Assembly (NCBI GenBank): GCA_913060665.1 | Contig: CAJXUY010000023.1 | Coordinates: 1 to 62,708, forward strand | Direction of reading: 5' to 3' | Length of the DNA stretch: 62,708 bases | From: an uncultured Oleiphilaceae bacterium | Lineage (GTDB): Bacteria > Pseudomonadota > Gammaproteobacteria > Pseudomonadales > Oleiphilaceae | Part shown: positions 36,468 through 45,616 of the stretch, one piece after another | How the letters are laid out: each line of letters begins with the position of its first letter | How positions within the stretch are numbered: position 1 is the stretch's first letter | Made by a program: the position numbers and the translations under genes | Notes under the pieces: model-generated | Database searches by the model: none | Seen by the model: only the letters and a program-made list of their open reading frames with translations | What the model was told of the DNA's origin: nothing

Positions 36468-36955
36468 CAGACTTTAGCACCCTGTTTTCTTCTGACCATA
36501 ATCAAAATGTCTCGCCCCTGACGACGGTAGTTTTCAAACGGTGAGCGAATAATCTCTGGCGAATCATCTGGATCGACAACCTCAAAGCCTACCTGCTCAT
36601 AAAAGCTTTCGAGCCATATAAATGGATAACACCAACACTCTCTCACCCCTATATGTTGAACCACATACTCCATAAACTGACTGCCAACCCCCACTCGACG
36701 ATACTCGGGAGATACCGCAAGACTCCTTAGCAGAAGCCTCTTCGATGGTGTATCTACAAACGCTGGGCCTTTTACCAAAGGGCATAATCTAACAACAGCT
36801 ATAATGCTTGTATCAAACCTAGCCACATACACTTCATCAGTGCTCTGGGTTTTACCTTTTTCACCAGTCTGTTTATAGAAGCGATTAGCTAGAGGATAGG
36901 CAATAGGTAGCAACCGCTCATAGTCGATATTTTTCAATCTAGCCTTCTCACTCAT
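36467..36955 (-). CDS. GNAT-family N-acetyltransferase
   Basis: A 162-residue acetyl-CoA-dependent transferase. The GNAT motif A is LAVSPEYRRVGVGSQFMEYVVQH (R-x-x-G-V-G pyrophosphate loop, about 92-114), with VARFDTSIIAVVRL before it and a C-terminal FYEQVGFEVV segment. Substrate unknown; the pairing with tapT may be positional only. First gene of a three-gene overlapping operon (GNAT-tapT-oxidoreductase). Confidence 0.8.
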   Translation of the reverse strand: MSEKARLKNIDYERLLPIAYPLANRFYKQTGEKGKTQSTDEVYVARFDTSIIAVVRLCPLVKGPAFVDTPSKRLLLRSLAVSPEYRRVGVGSQFMEYVVQHIGVRECWCYPFIWLESFYEQVGFEVVDPDDSPEIIRSPFENYRRQGRDILIMVRRKQGAKV

Positions 36956-37140
36956 ATTAGCACTCTGCCACGTTTGACTATTTTAAGTATGCACCGTAAT
37001 GACTATAAACATTTTAAGCCTGTTCAGACATAAAGACGTCACATTCTTAACGATATACTACTAGCATCATGGCTTATTTATTGCTATATACCTCTAATGA
37101 GGCATTTTAATCAATAATCTGCCCTCTCTAGGTGGTTAGT

Positions 37141-37178
37141 ATATTTCAATGCCCTAAATTGGGGCGTCATTGAATATA
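37141..37178 (+). other. Inverted repeat in leader of the ATP-grasp operon
   Basis: ATATTTCAATG-CCC...GGGG-CGT-CATTGAATAT can fold into a long stem with one bulged T and a small internal loop, 38 nt before the first gene of the cluster. A weak AGGC...GCCT-T5 element follows at 37190-37212. A leader control element is possible. Confidence 0.4.
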
Positions 37179-37215
37179 GCGACCGGTACAGGCATTAGAA
37201 GCAGGCCTTTTTGTT

Positions 37216-38679
37216 ATGAGTATCAATTGGAACCATTACGACCCGAACGATTTTTTTGATGAGTTGATGGGCCCCCATGGCCAAGCCCGACCACCAGCCA
37301 AAAGGCTGGCAGATCACCTGACATCACTCGAAGAGAACGAACTGGAGGCTTGCCGCCAGATGGCCGAGGCTACGATTCATGAGATGGGGGTTAGCTTTAC
37401 TGTTTATACAGAGGAAGGCAACATCGACCGTGCATGGCCGTTTGATATTATTCCTCGCACCATTTCTGCATCACAATGGGACATCGCAGCAGCAGGGCTC
37501 AAACAAAGATTAAAAGCGCTCAATCTTTTTATTGGGGATCTTTATGATCAACAGCAGATCATCAAAGATGGCATCATCCCGGAGCATATCATCAAGAATT
37601 CCAAAAACTTTCGCCCTGAATGTATCGGCGTAAAGCCGGCTCACGGAGTATGGGCACACATTTGTGGAACAGACTTGGTACGAGATGCCGACGGTGAGTT
37701 TTATGTGCTTGAAGATAACCTTCGAGTACCATCGGGTGTCGCCTACATGCTCGAAAATAGAGCCATTACTAAACGAGTACTACCTGAGCTATTTCAAAAA
37801 GAAGATATTAAACCTGTCGATGACTACCCGGCACGGCTATTCGACACACTGGTATCATTATCACCTCGCGCCATTAAGCGCCCTGAAATTGTGGTATTAA
37901 CACCAGGGATATTCAATTCAGCTTACTTTGAGCATGCTTACCTTGCCCAACAAATGGGAATTGAGCTGGTTGAAGGCAGCGACCTATTTGTCGATGACGA
38001 TGACTGTGTCTATATGCGCACCATTTCGGGCTTAGAGCGTATTGATGTTATTTATCGACGCATAGATGACCTGTTTCTAGACCCTGAAATATTCGAAAAA
38101 GATTCCGTATTGGGGGTGCCAGGCCTCATGCGTGCTTGGCAAGCAGGAAACGTAGCACTTGCCAATGCACCGGGCGCGGGCGTGGCTGACGACAAGGTCG
38201 TATATGCCTATGTGCCCGATATTATTCGCTACTATCTTGACGAAGAACCACTCATCAAAAACGTTAAAACCTATCTATGCGATGACCCTGAACAGCGCAA
38301 GTATGTCATTGATCATATCAGCGAGCTCGTAGTGAAGCCCGCCAACGAGTCGGGAGGCTATGGCATGTTAATTGGGCCTCACTCAACCAAAAAAGAACAA
38401 GCGCATTTCATCAAACTGATCAACGCCGACCCTCGCAATTATATTGCCCAACCCACGCTAGCACTTTCAACCGCGCCAACACTGGTTGGCAAAGGCCAAA
38501 TTGAACCCCGCCACCTCGACCTTCGTCCGTTCATACTGCAAGGAAAAGATAGTTATGTGACAACCGGAGGATTAACACGAGTCGCAATGACGAAAGGATC
38601 ATTAGTTGTCAACTCATCTCAAGGCGGAGGTAGTAAAGATACCTGGATTGTGAATGGGGAGAAGAAAGATGTTATCTAA
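37216..38679 (+). CDS. Circularly permuted ATP-grasp type 2 protein
   Basis: A 487-residue protein of the circularly permuted ATP-grasp group, predicted to form peptide-like amide bonds with ATP. Recognised stretches are NPSGV-like LEDNLRVPSGVAYMLENR, VVLTPGIFNSAYFEHAYLAQQMGIELVEGSDL, VIYRRIDDLFLDPE and VVKPANESGGYGMLIGP, with the C-terminal RPFILQGKDSYVTTGGLTRVA. It is the first of a tight plus-strand cluster with alpha-E and transglutaminase genes, an association known in many proteobacteria and proposed to act in synthesis and cleavage of an unknown peptide. No signal peptide. Its stop overlaps the next start by 11 nt. Confidence 0.9.
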   Translation: MSINWNHYDPNDFFDELMGPHGQARPPAKRLADHLTSLEENELEACRQMAEATIHEMGVSFTVYTEEGNIDRAWPFDIIPRTISASQWDIAAAGLKQRLKALNLFIGDLYDQQQIIKDGIIPEHIIKNSKNFRPECIGVKPAHGVWAHICGTDLVRDADGEFYVLEDNLRVPSGVAYMLENRAITKRVLPELFQKEDIKPVDDYPARLFDTLVSLSPRAIKRPEIVVLTPGIFNSAYFEHAYLAQQMGIELVEGSDLFVDDDDCVYMRTISGLERIDVIYRRIDDLFLDPEIFEKDSVLGVPGLMRAWQAGNVALANAPGAGVADDKVVYAYVPDIIRYYLDEEPLIKNVKTYLCDDPEQRKYVIDHISELVVKPANESGGYGMLIGPHSTKKEQAHFIKLINADPRNYIAQPTLALSTAPTLVGKGQIEPRHLDLRPFILQGKDSYVTTGGLTRVAMTKGSLVVNSSQGGGSKDTWIVNGEKKDVI

Positions 38680-39613
38680 AGTAGCCGAAAGGCTTTATTG
38701 GACTGCGCGGTATTTAGAGCGAGTAGAGAATACGGCACGATTAGTAAGCGTATACGACAGCCTGCTATTTGATCTGCCCCATGATCTAGACATTAGCTGG
38801 TACAACCTAGTCACTCTTAACAGTCTCGAGTCACTTTTTGAAGAGCGCTACCGTAACCGAGATGAAAGAAATGTCGTTAAGTTTCTACTAGCCGATGATA
38901 CCAACCCATCATCCATGCTATCCGCGTTAAAAATGGTTCGTGAGAACGTACGTACAACACGAGACATGCTACCGCTGGAATGTTGGGAGATGGTTAACGA
39001 GTTCTATATTTTTGCAGCCAACCATATTAACCAAGGCATTAACCGGCGTGAGCGCCATGAGTTTCTCAATCAAATAGTTAAATGTTGCCAGCAGGTTAAT
39101 GGGCTAATAAAAGGCACGATGAGCCGAGATGCGGCTTGGCAGTTTATGCGTTTAGGGCGAAACCTGGAACGAGCGGATATGGTGACACGACTACTCGATG
39201 CGGGTGCCGCTGCACAAATTCAAGGTGAAGCTGAAACCCAAATGCGAATAAGCCAAGTAGTCTGGGGAAATGTCTTACGCTCAAGTTCTGCTGAACTGAA
39301 TTATCGCCGTGCAATGCGCAGCGCCGTGCGAGAAATCGATGTCGCCTTTTTTTTACTGAAAGACCCCTATTTTCCACGGGGTTTGAATTTTTGCCTATCC
39401 CAAATGTTAAGTGCAGTAGCCGCCCTTCCCAATAGTGGCAACGCCAAAAAATCACTTGATGAGGCCCTAGCCTTTGAGTTCGATTTAGATGATAGCAAGC
39501 GGCTGGGCGGAGAGTTTCGCGAATATCTAAACCAGCAACAACTTTACTTAATTGAGTTACACCAAGGTTTTAATGAAACCTGGTTTTCAGCCGTTCAGAG
39601 AGGCGCAGAATGA
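38669..39613 (+). CDS. Alpha-E domain protein
   Basis: All-helical 314-residue alpha-E protein, partner of the ATP-grasp enzyme. The start MLSKVAERLYWTARYLERVENTARL is the family hallmark; DAAWQFMRLGRNLERADMVTRLLD repeats the same E-R-A/E-N pattern. I chose the second ATG, which has GGGGAG 7 nt upstream, over one 15 nt earlier. It overlaps the ATP-grasp gene and the following transglutaminase gene (4 nt), so these three are translationally coupled. Biochemical role unknown. Confidence 0.9.
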   Translation: MLSKVAERLYWTARYLERVENTARLVSVYDSLLFDLPHDLDISWYNLVTLNSLESLFEERYRNRDERNVVKFLLADDTNPSSMLSALKMVRENVRTTRDMLPLECWEMVNEFYIFAANHINQGINRRERHEFLNQIVKCCQQVNGLIKGTMSRDAAWQFMRLGRNLERADMVTRLLDAGAAAQIQGEAETQMRISQVVWGNVLRSSSAELNYRRAMRSAVREIDVAFFLLKDPYFPRGLNFCLSQMLSAVAALPNSGNAKKSLDEALAFEFDLDDSKRLGGEFREYLNQQQLYLIELHQGFNETWFSAVQRGAE

Positions 39614-42600
39614 CCATACGCACAGCTATTCACCATGTAACAGAATACAAATTTGATCGCGCGGTATCATTGTCGCCCCATGTTATTCGGTTACGCCCCG
39701 CGGCTCACTGTCGAACACCTATTCAGGGTTACTCACTTAAGATAAGCCCTGAAAACCACTTTATTAACTGGCAACAAGATCCTTTTGGTAACTTCCTCGC
39801 TAGACTGGTCTTCCCCGAAAAAACACGGCACCTGAAAGTTGAAGTCGAAGTGATCGCCGATATGACGGTCATTAATCCATTTGATTTTTTTGTTGAAGAA
39901 TCAGCAGAGAGTTTTCCGTTCAAGTATGACGATGAACTTAAACAAGAGCTAAAACCCTATCTCGAAATAGTCGATGACGGCCCTTTAGTTCGTCAATGGG
40001 CGGAGTCGATATCCAAAGAGCCAATGCCGATTAACGACTTTTTAGTCGCTATTAATCAGCGTCTCGAGAGTGAAATTGGTTACAACATTCGCATGGAACC
40101 CGGCGTTCAAGATAGCGACGAGACGCTCACCATCAAAAAAGGCTCTTGCCGTGATAGCAGCTGGTTGTTAGTGCAAATTTTCCGCCACTTAGGTTTGGCA
40201 GCACGTTTTACCTCTGGCTACCTAGTCCAGCTGACCTCAGATGTTAAGTCCCTCGACGGGCCCTCTGGACCAGAAAAAGATTTTACAGACCTACATGCCT
40301 GGTGTGAGGTTTATATTCCAGGCGCTGGTTGGGTCGGCATGGATCCCACCTCCGGATTGTTTGCCAGCGAGGGCCATATCCCTTTGGCCTGCACACCTTC
40401 ACCGAGCTCTGCAGCCCCTATCAGTGGCGGTATGGACAAATGTGAAGTGGCATTTGATTACAGCAATGAAGTGGTTCGAGTGCTAGAGGACCCTAGGGTC
40501 ACAAAGCCTTATAGTGATGAGCAATGGCAGTGCATTGATGCGCTTGGAAAAGCCGTTGATAAAAAACTCAAAGATTATGATGTGCGACTCACTCAAGGCG
40601 GCGAGCCCACGTTTGTCTCTATTGATGACATGGACTCAGACCAGTGGAATACCGGCGCACTTGGAGATGACAAGCTAAGCCTTTCTAAAGACCTGCTGCT
40701 TCGCATGCGTGACCAGTTTGCGCCTGACGGGTTCTTGCATTATGGTCAAGGCAAGTGGTACCCCGGCGAAGAATTACCCCGCTGGGCATTAGGTTGTTTC
40801 TGGCGCCATGACGGTCAACCCTTGTGGCGCAACAAAGAATTTCTCGCCCGCATAGATAAAGACTATGGTGTCACAACAGAAATAGCAGAGGACTTCGCCC
40901 GTAAGCTCACCCAACGAGCCGGGTTAAGGGATAGCTATCTAGTGCCAGCGTATGAAGACGTGATGTACCATTTATGGCGTGAACAGTCGTTACCCGACAA
41001 CGTTGACCCCTTAAAATTTGACCTCAAAGATGACCTTGAACGCAAGAAATTAGCAAAAGTGCTATCTCAAGGCCTCGGAGACCCGGTTGGTTACTGCCTC
41101 CCCCTTGGCTGGAATTATTCAACTAATCATTGGCGTTCAAGCCCATGGCCGTTGCGGAGCAAAACGCTTGCGTTGATTCCGGGAGACTCACCAATGGGCT
41201 TCCGTCTGCCATTGGACTCATTACCTCATGTAGCAGAAGACGAACAAGATAACCCGCAACCCCGCGACCCGTTTGATCATGTTGACGCTTTAGCTGATTC
41301 AGGTGAAAGTGCGAAACAGGCTCGTTGCGACAGTGATGAAACCACTAAGCCTACCGTGAGTGTTGACGTCATTCGCACCACACTCTGTATAGAGCCGAGA
41401 GAAGGTCGACTCTATCTCTTTATGCCACCTTTAGAGCTACTGGAACATTATGTAGCGCTGATCGAACTGATTGAGGATACGGCAGCAGAGATGCAGGTCC
41501 CTGTCGTTATTGAAGGGTATGAACCACCAAAAGATTCAAGGATGAATTGCTTTAAAGTAACACCTGACCCTGGCGTTATCGAAGTTAATATCCATCCGGC
41601 TGAAAACTGGAATGAACTGGTCAGTAATACCGAAACTATTTATGAAGAGGCACGACTGGCCCGTCTATGTGCTGAGAAATTCATGTTGGACGGCCGACAT
41701 ACAGGAACAGGTGGAGGTAATCACATTACTCTCGGAGCGGCTAATCCTATTGATAGCCCGTTTCTTCGTCGCCCAGACATGCTAAGAAGCCTGGTAACTT
41801 ATTGGCAACACCACCCGGGACTCTCTTACCTATTTTCAGGCATGTTTATTGGCCCAACCAGCCAATCTCCACGTGTCGATGAAGGCCGCGATGAAATGCT
41901 CTATGAGCTAGAAGTCGCCTTTTCTCAAATCCCCGAAGGAGAAGTCCCCGAACCATGGTTAGTCGATCGTCTATTGCGAAACCTACTGGTTGATATCACC
42001 GGTAATACCCATCGCTCAGAATTTTGTATCGATAAGCTATATGCACCAGGCTCCGCCTCAGGCCGACAAGGTTTATTAGAGTTTCGTGGTTTCGAAATGC
42101 CTCCTCATGCACGCATGTCGTTAGTACAAGCGTTGTTAATTCGGAGTCTAATGGTACGTTTCTGGAAAGAACCTTATCACAAGCCTTTAGTTCGCTGGGG
42201 TACAGAACTTCATGATAGGTTCATGTTACCACACTATGTTTGGGAAGACCTTCGAGAAGTGGTCAATGATTTACAAAAGAGCGGTTTGCCATTTCAACTC
42301 GAGTGGCTAGCACCCTTTGAAGAATTTCGTTTTCCACACTACGGGCGCGCTCAAATAGATGACGTAAGTGTTGAGTTACGCTGGGCCATTGAGCCTTGGC
42401 ATGTACTCGGTGAAGAAGTGAGCAGCTTTGGCACATCACGCTATGTCGATTCTTCAATGGAGCGCCTTCAGGTAAAAGTCGATGGTTTAACCCCTGGGCG
42501 TTATGTTTTAGCCTGTAATGGTCGCCGTATTCCCCTGCGCTCCACCGGGCGTCATGGAGAGTATGTTGCAGGAGTTCGATATAGAGCTTGGCACCCACCA

Positions 42601-42945
42601 ACGGCGCTTCACCCTACGATCGGCGTTCATTCACCTCTGGTATTTGATCTTTTTGATACTTGGAACGGCCAGTCGATTGGGGGCTGCACCTATCACGTGG
42701 TTCACCCAGGCGGTCGAAGTTATGAAACGCTACCCGTCAACGCATTTGAGGCCGAGTCACGCCGAATAAACCGATTCTGGGAGCTTGGTCATACGCCTAC
42801 CAGTCATGAGCCGCAGCCAGAATTCGATGATATATGGGAGTTCTTTGTTAATGATCAGCCACCACGAGCGATGGAACCACCAAAAGAGGTACCCTCTAGT
42901 GAATTCCCTCATACACTCGACTTAAGACGACAGATAGAGAAATAG
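39610..42945 (+). CDS. Transglutaminase-like/DUF2126 protein
   Basis: A 1111-residue cytosolic protein. N-terminal bacterial transglutaminase-N domain (about 1-90) and transglutaminase-like core with the papain-like triad: Cys in KKGSCRDSSWLLV (about 179), His in DLHAWCEVYIPGAGW (about 228) and Asp in VGMDPTSG. From about 300 onward it is DUF2126, with VRLTQGGEPTFVSIDDMDS, WYPGEELPRWALGCFWRHDGQPLW, RHTGTGGGNHITLG and FRGFEMPPHARMSL. DUF2126 looks like a glutamine-synthetase/ATP-grasp-like ligase module, but its activity is unproven. The length is usual for this family. Confidence 0.9.
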   Translation: MTIRTAIHHVTEYKFDRAVSLSPHVIRLRPAAHCRTPIQGYSLKISPENHFINWQQDPFGNFLARLVFPEKTRHLKVEVEVIADMTVINPFDFFVEESAESFPFKYDDELKQELKPYLEIVDDGPLVRQWAESISKEPMPINDFLVAINQRLESEIGYNIRMEPGVQDSDETLTIKKGSCRDSSWLLVQIFRHLGLAARFTSGYLVQLTSDVKSLDGPSGPEKDFTDLHAWCEVYIPGAGWVGMDPTSGLFASEGHIPLACTPSPSSAAPISGGMDKCEVAFDYSNEVVRVLEDPRVTKPYSDEQWQCIDALGKAVDKKLKDYDVRLTQGGEPTFVSIDDMDSDQWNTGALGDDKLSLSKDLLLRMRDQFAPDGFLHYGQGKWYPGEELPRWALGCFWRHDGQPLWRNKEFLARIDKDYGVTTEIAEDFARKLTQRAGLRDSYLVPAYEDVMYHLWREQSLPDNVDPLKFDLKDDLERKKLAKVLSQGLGDPVGYCLPLGWNYSTNHWRSSPWPLRSKTLALIPGDSPMGFRLPLDSLPHVAEDEQDNPQPRDPFDHVDALADSGESAKQARCDSDETTKPTVSVDVIRTTLCIEPREGRLYLFMPPLELLEHYVALIELIEDTAAEMQVPVVIEGYEPPKDSRMNCFKVTPDPGVIEVNIHPAENWNELVSNTETIYEEARLARLCAEKFMLDGRHTGTGGGNHITLGAANPIDSPFLRRPDMLRSLVTYWQHHPGLSYLFSGMFIGPTSQSPRVDEGRDEMLYELEVAFSQIPEGEVPEPWLVDRLLRNLLVDITGNTHRSEFCIDKLYAPGSASGRQGLLEFRGFEMPPHARMSLVQALLIRSLMVRFWKEPYHKPLVRWGTELHDRFMLPHYVWEDLREVVNDLQKSGLPFQLEWLAPFEEFRFPHYGRAQIDDVSVELRWAIEPWHVLGEEVSSFGTSRYVDSSMERLQVKVDGLTPGRYVLACNGRRIPLRSTGRHGEYVAGVRYRAWHPPTALHPTIGVHSPLVFDLFDTWNGQSIGGCTYHVVHPGGRSYETLPVNAFEAESRRINRFWELGHTPTSHEPQPEFDDIWEFFVNDQPPRAMEPPKEVPSSEFPHTLDLRRQIEK

Positions 42946-43030
42946 AGAAATAAACCAATAATGTACCAAACAAAACGTAAAAGGCCATGTATAATCAGCA
43001 GCCAAAATGTCGACTTGGAGCGTTTGATTA

Positions 43031-45616
43031 ATGGATAACCCTGCTGTGAACATGCCTGATGCGTTTGATTACCCGCGATCAGATCAAGGCTATGATGAGG
43101 TCTATGGGCATCAGGCGCAGATGCGTGAGCACTGGCAACATCTATTAAATGGCTTGAATACCCTCGGTACCGAGGGTATTCAAGAGCGGCACCTCAAAGC
43201 TGAGAGAATTCTTAGAGATGACGGTGCCACCTACAAAAGTGGTTCGTCACGCCAGCCCAAAACCTGGCAACTTGATCCAATTCCAGTTCTATTGGAAAGC
43301 GAGGAGTGGGGATCAATTGAGTCTGGGTTATTGGAGCGAGCAGAACTATTAGATCTTGTACTCAAAGACCTTTATGGCGAGCGAGAGCTGATTCGGCACG
43401 GTGTCATTCCTCCGGAATTGGTCTATAGCCATGCTGGTTTTTTGCGTGCCTGCCAAGGTTTAGTATTACCGGGTGAACACCAGCTTGTACTGCATGCTTC
43501 AGATATGGTGCGCGATGCAAAAGGCACTATGCATGTAATAGGCGACAGAGCGCAGGCACCTAGCGGTTCAGGTTATGCCTTAGAAAACCGCACGGTAATG
43601 TCACGTATCATGCCGTCAATATTTCGCGACAGCCATGTTCATAGGTTATCGCTATTTTTTCAAACACTACGATCAAAACTCAATAATCTCGCTAGTCATA
43701 TTACAGCCGACCAGCCTCGAGTAGTCATCCTCACACCTGGAATCTATAACGAAACTTATTTTGAGCACGCATATCTGGCGAATTATTTAGGCTACCCCTT
43801 GGTACAAGGCAGCGACCTTCAAGTCAGCAATGGCTATTTGTGGATGAAATCACTAGGAGAGCTGACCCGAGTTGATGTGGTTCTCCGTCGTATAGATGAC
43901 TTTTATGCAGACCCTGTTGAGTTAAAAAGCGACTCTAGTTTAGGTGTGCCTGGGTTATTAGAAGTCGTGCGCACCGGCAAAGTCATTATCGCGAATCCTC
44001 TAGGATCAGGCTTACTTGAGAACCCTGCCTTACTCCGATATATGCCGCAAATAAGCCAGCATTTTCTCGGGCGCGAATCTCGCCTGGCCTCGGTAAAAAC
44101 CTATTGGTGTGGTGACCCTTCAGACCTCGCCTATGTACTGAGCAATCTAGACAATTTGGTCATCAAACCCAGTTTTAGAAAACCGGGTATACAAAGCCTG
44201 TTTGGCTCACAACTCGACAACAATCAACGTAAAGTGCTAACAGAAAAGCTAAAGCAATCACCACGAAATTATGTTGCACAAGAGTATATTAAGCCCTCTA
44301 CCACTCCTTCGTGGAAAAACGGACTACTGATGCCCCGCCCTACCGTATTACGGGGTTTTTCAGTCGCAGGAGAGTCTTCATACAGAGTAATGCCTGGGGG
44401 GCTAACCCGTGTAGGTAATGAAGCGGGGAGCCTTAACCTTACCAATCAGCAAGGCGCGGTTAGTAAGGACACATGGATAATTGCCTCCGAACCTGAGAAG
44501 CATACACCTCAGGACCCTGTTCAGTCTCAATCTCAGACCATCCCCCCCACTCAGCCATGGACGCCTCCTGTTGTAGAACAACCCCACGCAACCTTTCCTT
44601 GCAGAGTGGTCGAAAACCTCTTCTGGATGGGCCGTTATGCCGAGCGTGCGGAGTCGGCATTGCGCCTATTAAGAACGATCTTTGTTCAGTTCAATAGCAC
44701 TTATCAAATGCCTGAACAAACGCGACAACTACTACTAAAGACCGTTACTGAAGTGACTACAACCTATCCCGGTTTTGTGGTGGCTGATGCAGGACTTAAT
44801 AATCAAACTGAAACAGAGCTACTGGCCGTCATTCTGGATGCAGAACGCAACGGCAGTGTAAGCAACAACATCAATGCCCTGCTTAAATCTTCAGATCAGG
44901 TGAGAGAGTTATTATCATCTGACACCTTACGTGTACTCAACGACCTGCAAGACGAATTAGAAGGTTTATCTAACGTCTTACAATCAGGTCTTAGTGCCGC
45001 ACCCGAAGAAGCATTAGACCCATTAGTCACCACCCTATTAGCACTCGCCGGACTCTGCCAGGAAAGCATGATACGAGGCTTAGGCTGGCGCTTTATGGAT
45101 ATGGGGCGACGCGTTGAAAAGGCGTTCCAAGCAGTAAGCTTACTGCGCTCATCACTCGTTCAAGTATTACCTGAAGGAGAGCAACTACGGGTGCTGGAGG
45201 CTGTTTTATTGAGCTCCGAGACACTATTTACATTCCGTCGTCGCTATCACTCCGACACCGACATTGCCCGCGGTATAGAGTTATTACTGAATGATAGTAG
45301 CAACCCTCGCTCAGTCTTCTACCAAGTCGAACTGTTACGAGAACACTTGGCCGAATTACCTTCACATACCCACGGTTCAGGGCTGTCACCTGAAGACCGT
45401 TTTCTACTTGAAGCCTCCTCATCGATACAGCTTATTAACGTCAATGAACTCGTCACTACCGATGAAAATACCGGTACCCGAGTAGGTTTAGATCAAATGC
45501 TTGCTCGCTTGCAATACCTATTGCAAGAAACGTCTACACATATTGGCAGCAAGTATTTTGATCAAGTAAAAGTTCATCAACAGCTAGTACGAACTGATTG
45601 GGATGAAGAGTTATGA
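43031..45616 (+). CDS. ATP-grasp/alpha-E fusion protein
   Basis: An 861-residue natural fusion of the two proteins encoded separately upstream. Residues about 1-480 are the circularly permuted ATP-grasp part (VLHASDMVRDAKG, APSGSGYALENR, VILTPGIYNETYFEHAYLANYLGYPLVQGSDL, GGLTRVGNEAGSL). A Pro/Gln-rich linker (about 495-520) follows. The alpha-E part starts at FPCRVVENLFWMGRYAERAESALRLL. The fusion shows the two activities work on one substrate. GGAG 10 nt upstream of the ATG. A 32-bp perfect palindrome lies in its 5' coding part. Overlaps the next gene by 4 nt. Confidence 0.9.
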   Translation: MDNPAVNMPDAFDYPRSDQGYDEVYGHQAQMREHWQHLLNGLNTLGTEGIQERHLKAERILRDDGATYKSGSSRQPKTWQLDPIPVLLESEEWGSIESGLLERAELLDLVLKDLYGERELIRHGVIPPELVYSHAGFLRACQGLVLPGEHQLVLHASDMVRDAKGTMHVIGDRAQAPSGSGYALENRTVMSRIMPSIFRDSHVHRLSLFFQTLRSKLNNLASHITADQPRVVILTPGIYNETYFEHAYLANYLGYPLVQGSDLQVSNGYLWMKSLGELTRVDVVLRRIDDFYADPVELKSDSSLGVPGLLEVVRTGKVIIANPLGSGLLENPALLRYMPQISQHFLGRESRLASVKTYWCGDPSDLAYVLSNLDNLVIKPSFRKPGIQSLFGSQLDNNQRKVLTEKLKQSPRNYVAQEYIKPSTTPSWKNGLLMPRPTVLRGFSVAGESSYRVMPGGLTRVGNEAGSLNLTNQQGAVSKDTWIIASEPEKHTPQDPVQSQSQTIPPTQPWTPPVVEQPHATFPCRVVENLFWMGRYAERAESALRLLRTIFVQFNSTYQMPEQTRQLLLKTVTEVTTTYPGFVVADAGLNNQTETELLAVILDAERNGSVSNNINALLKSSDQVRELLSSDTLRVLNDLQDELEGLSNVLQSGLSAAPEEALDPLVTTLLALAGLCQESMIRGLGWRFMDMGRRVEKAFQAVSLLRSSLVQVLPEGEQLRVLEAVLLSSETLFTFRRRYHSDTDIARGIELLLNDSSNPRSVFYQVELLREHLAELPSHTHGSGLSPEDRFLLEASSSIQLINVNELVTTDENTGTRVGLDQMLARLQYLLQETSTHIGSKYFDQVKVHQQLVRTDWDEEL
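43153..43184. repeat. 32-bp perfect palindrome inside a coding region
   Basis: The half-site CTTGAATACCCTCGGT is followed directly by its exact reverse complement, with no spacer. It encodes LNTLGTEGIQE, near residue 45 of the fusion protein. Confidence 0.9.
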
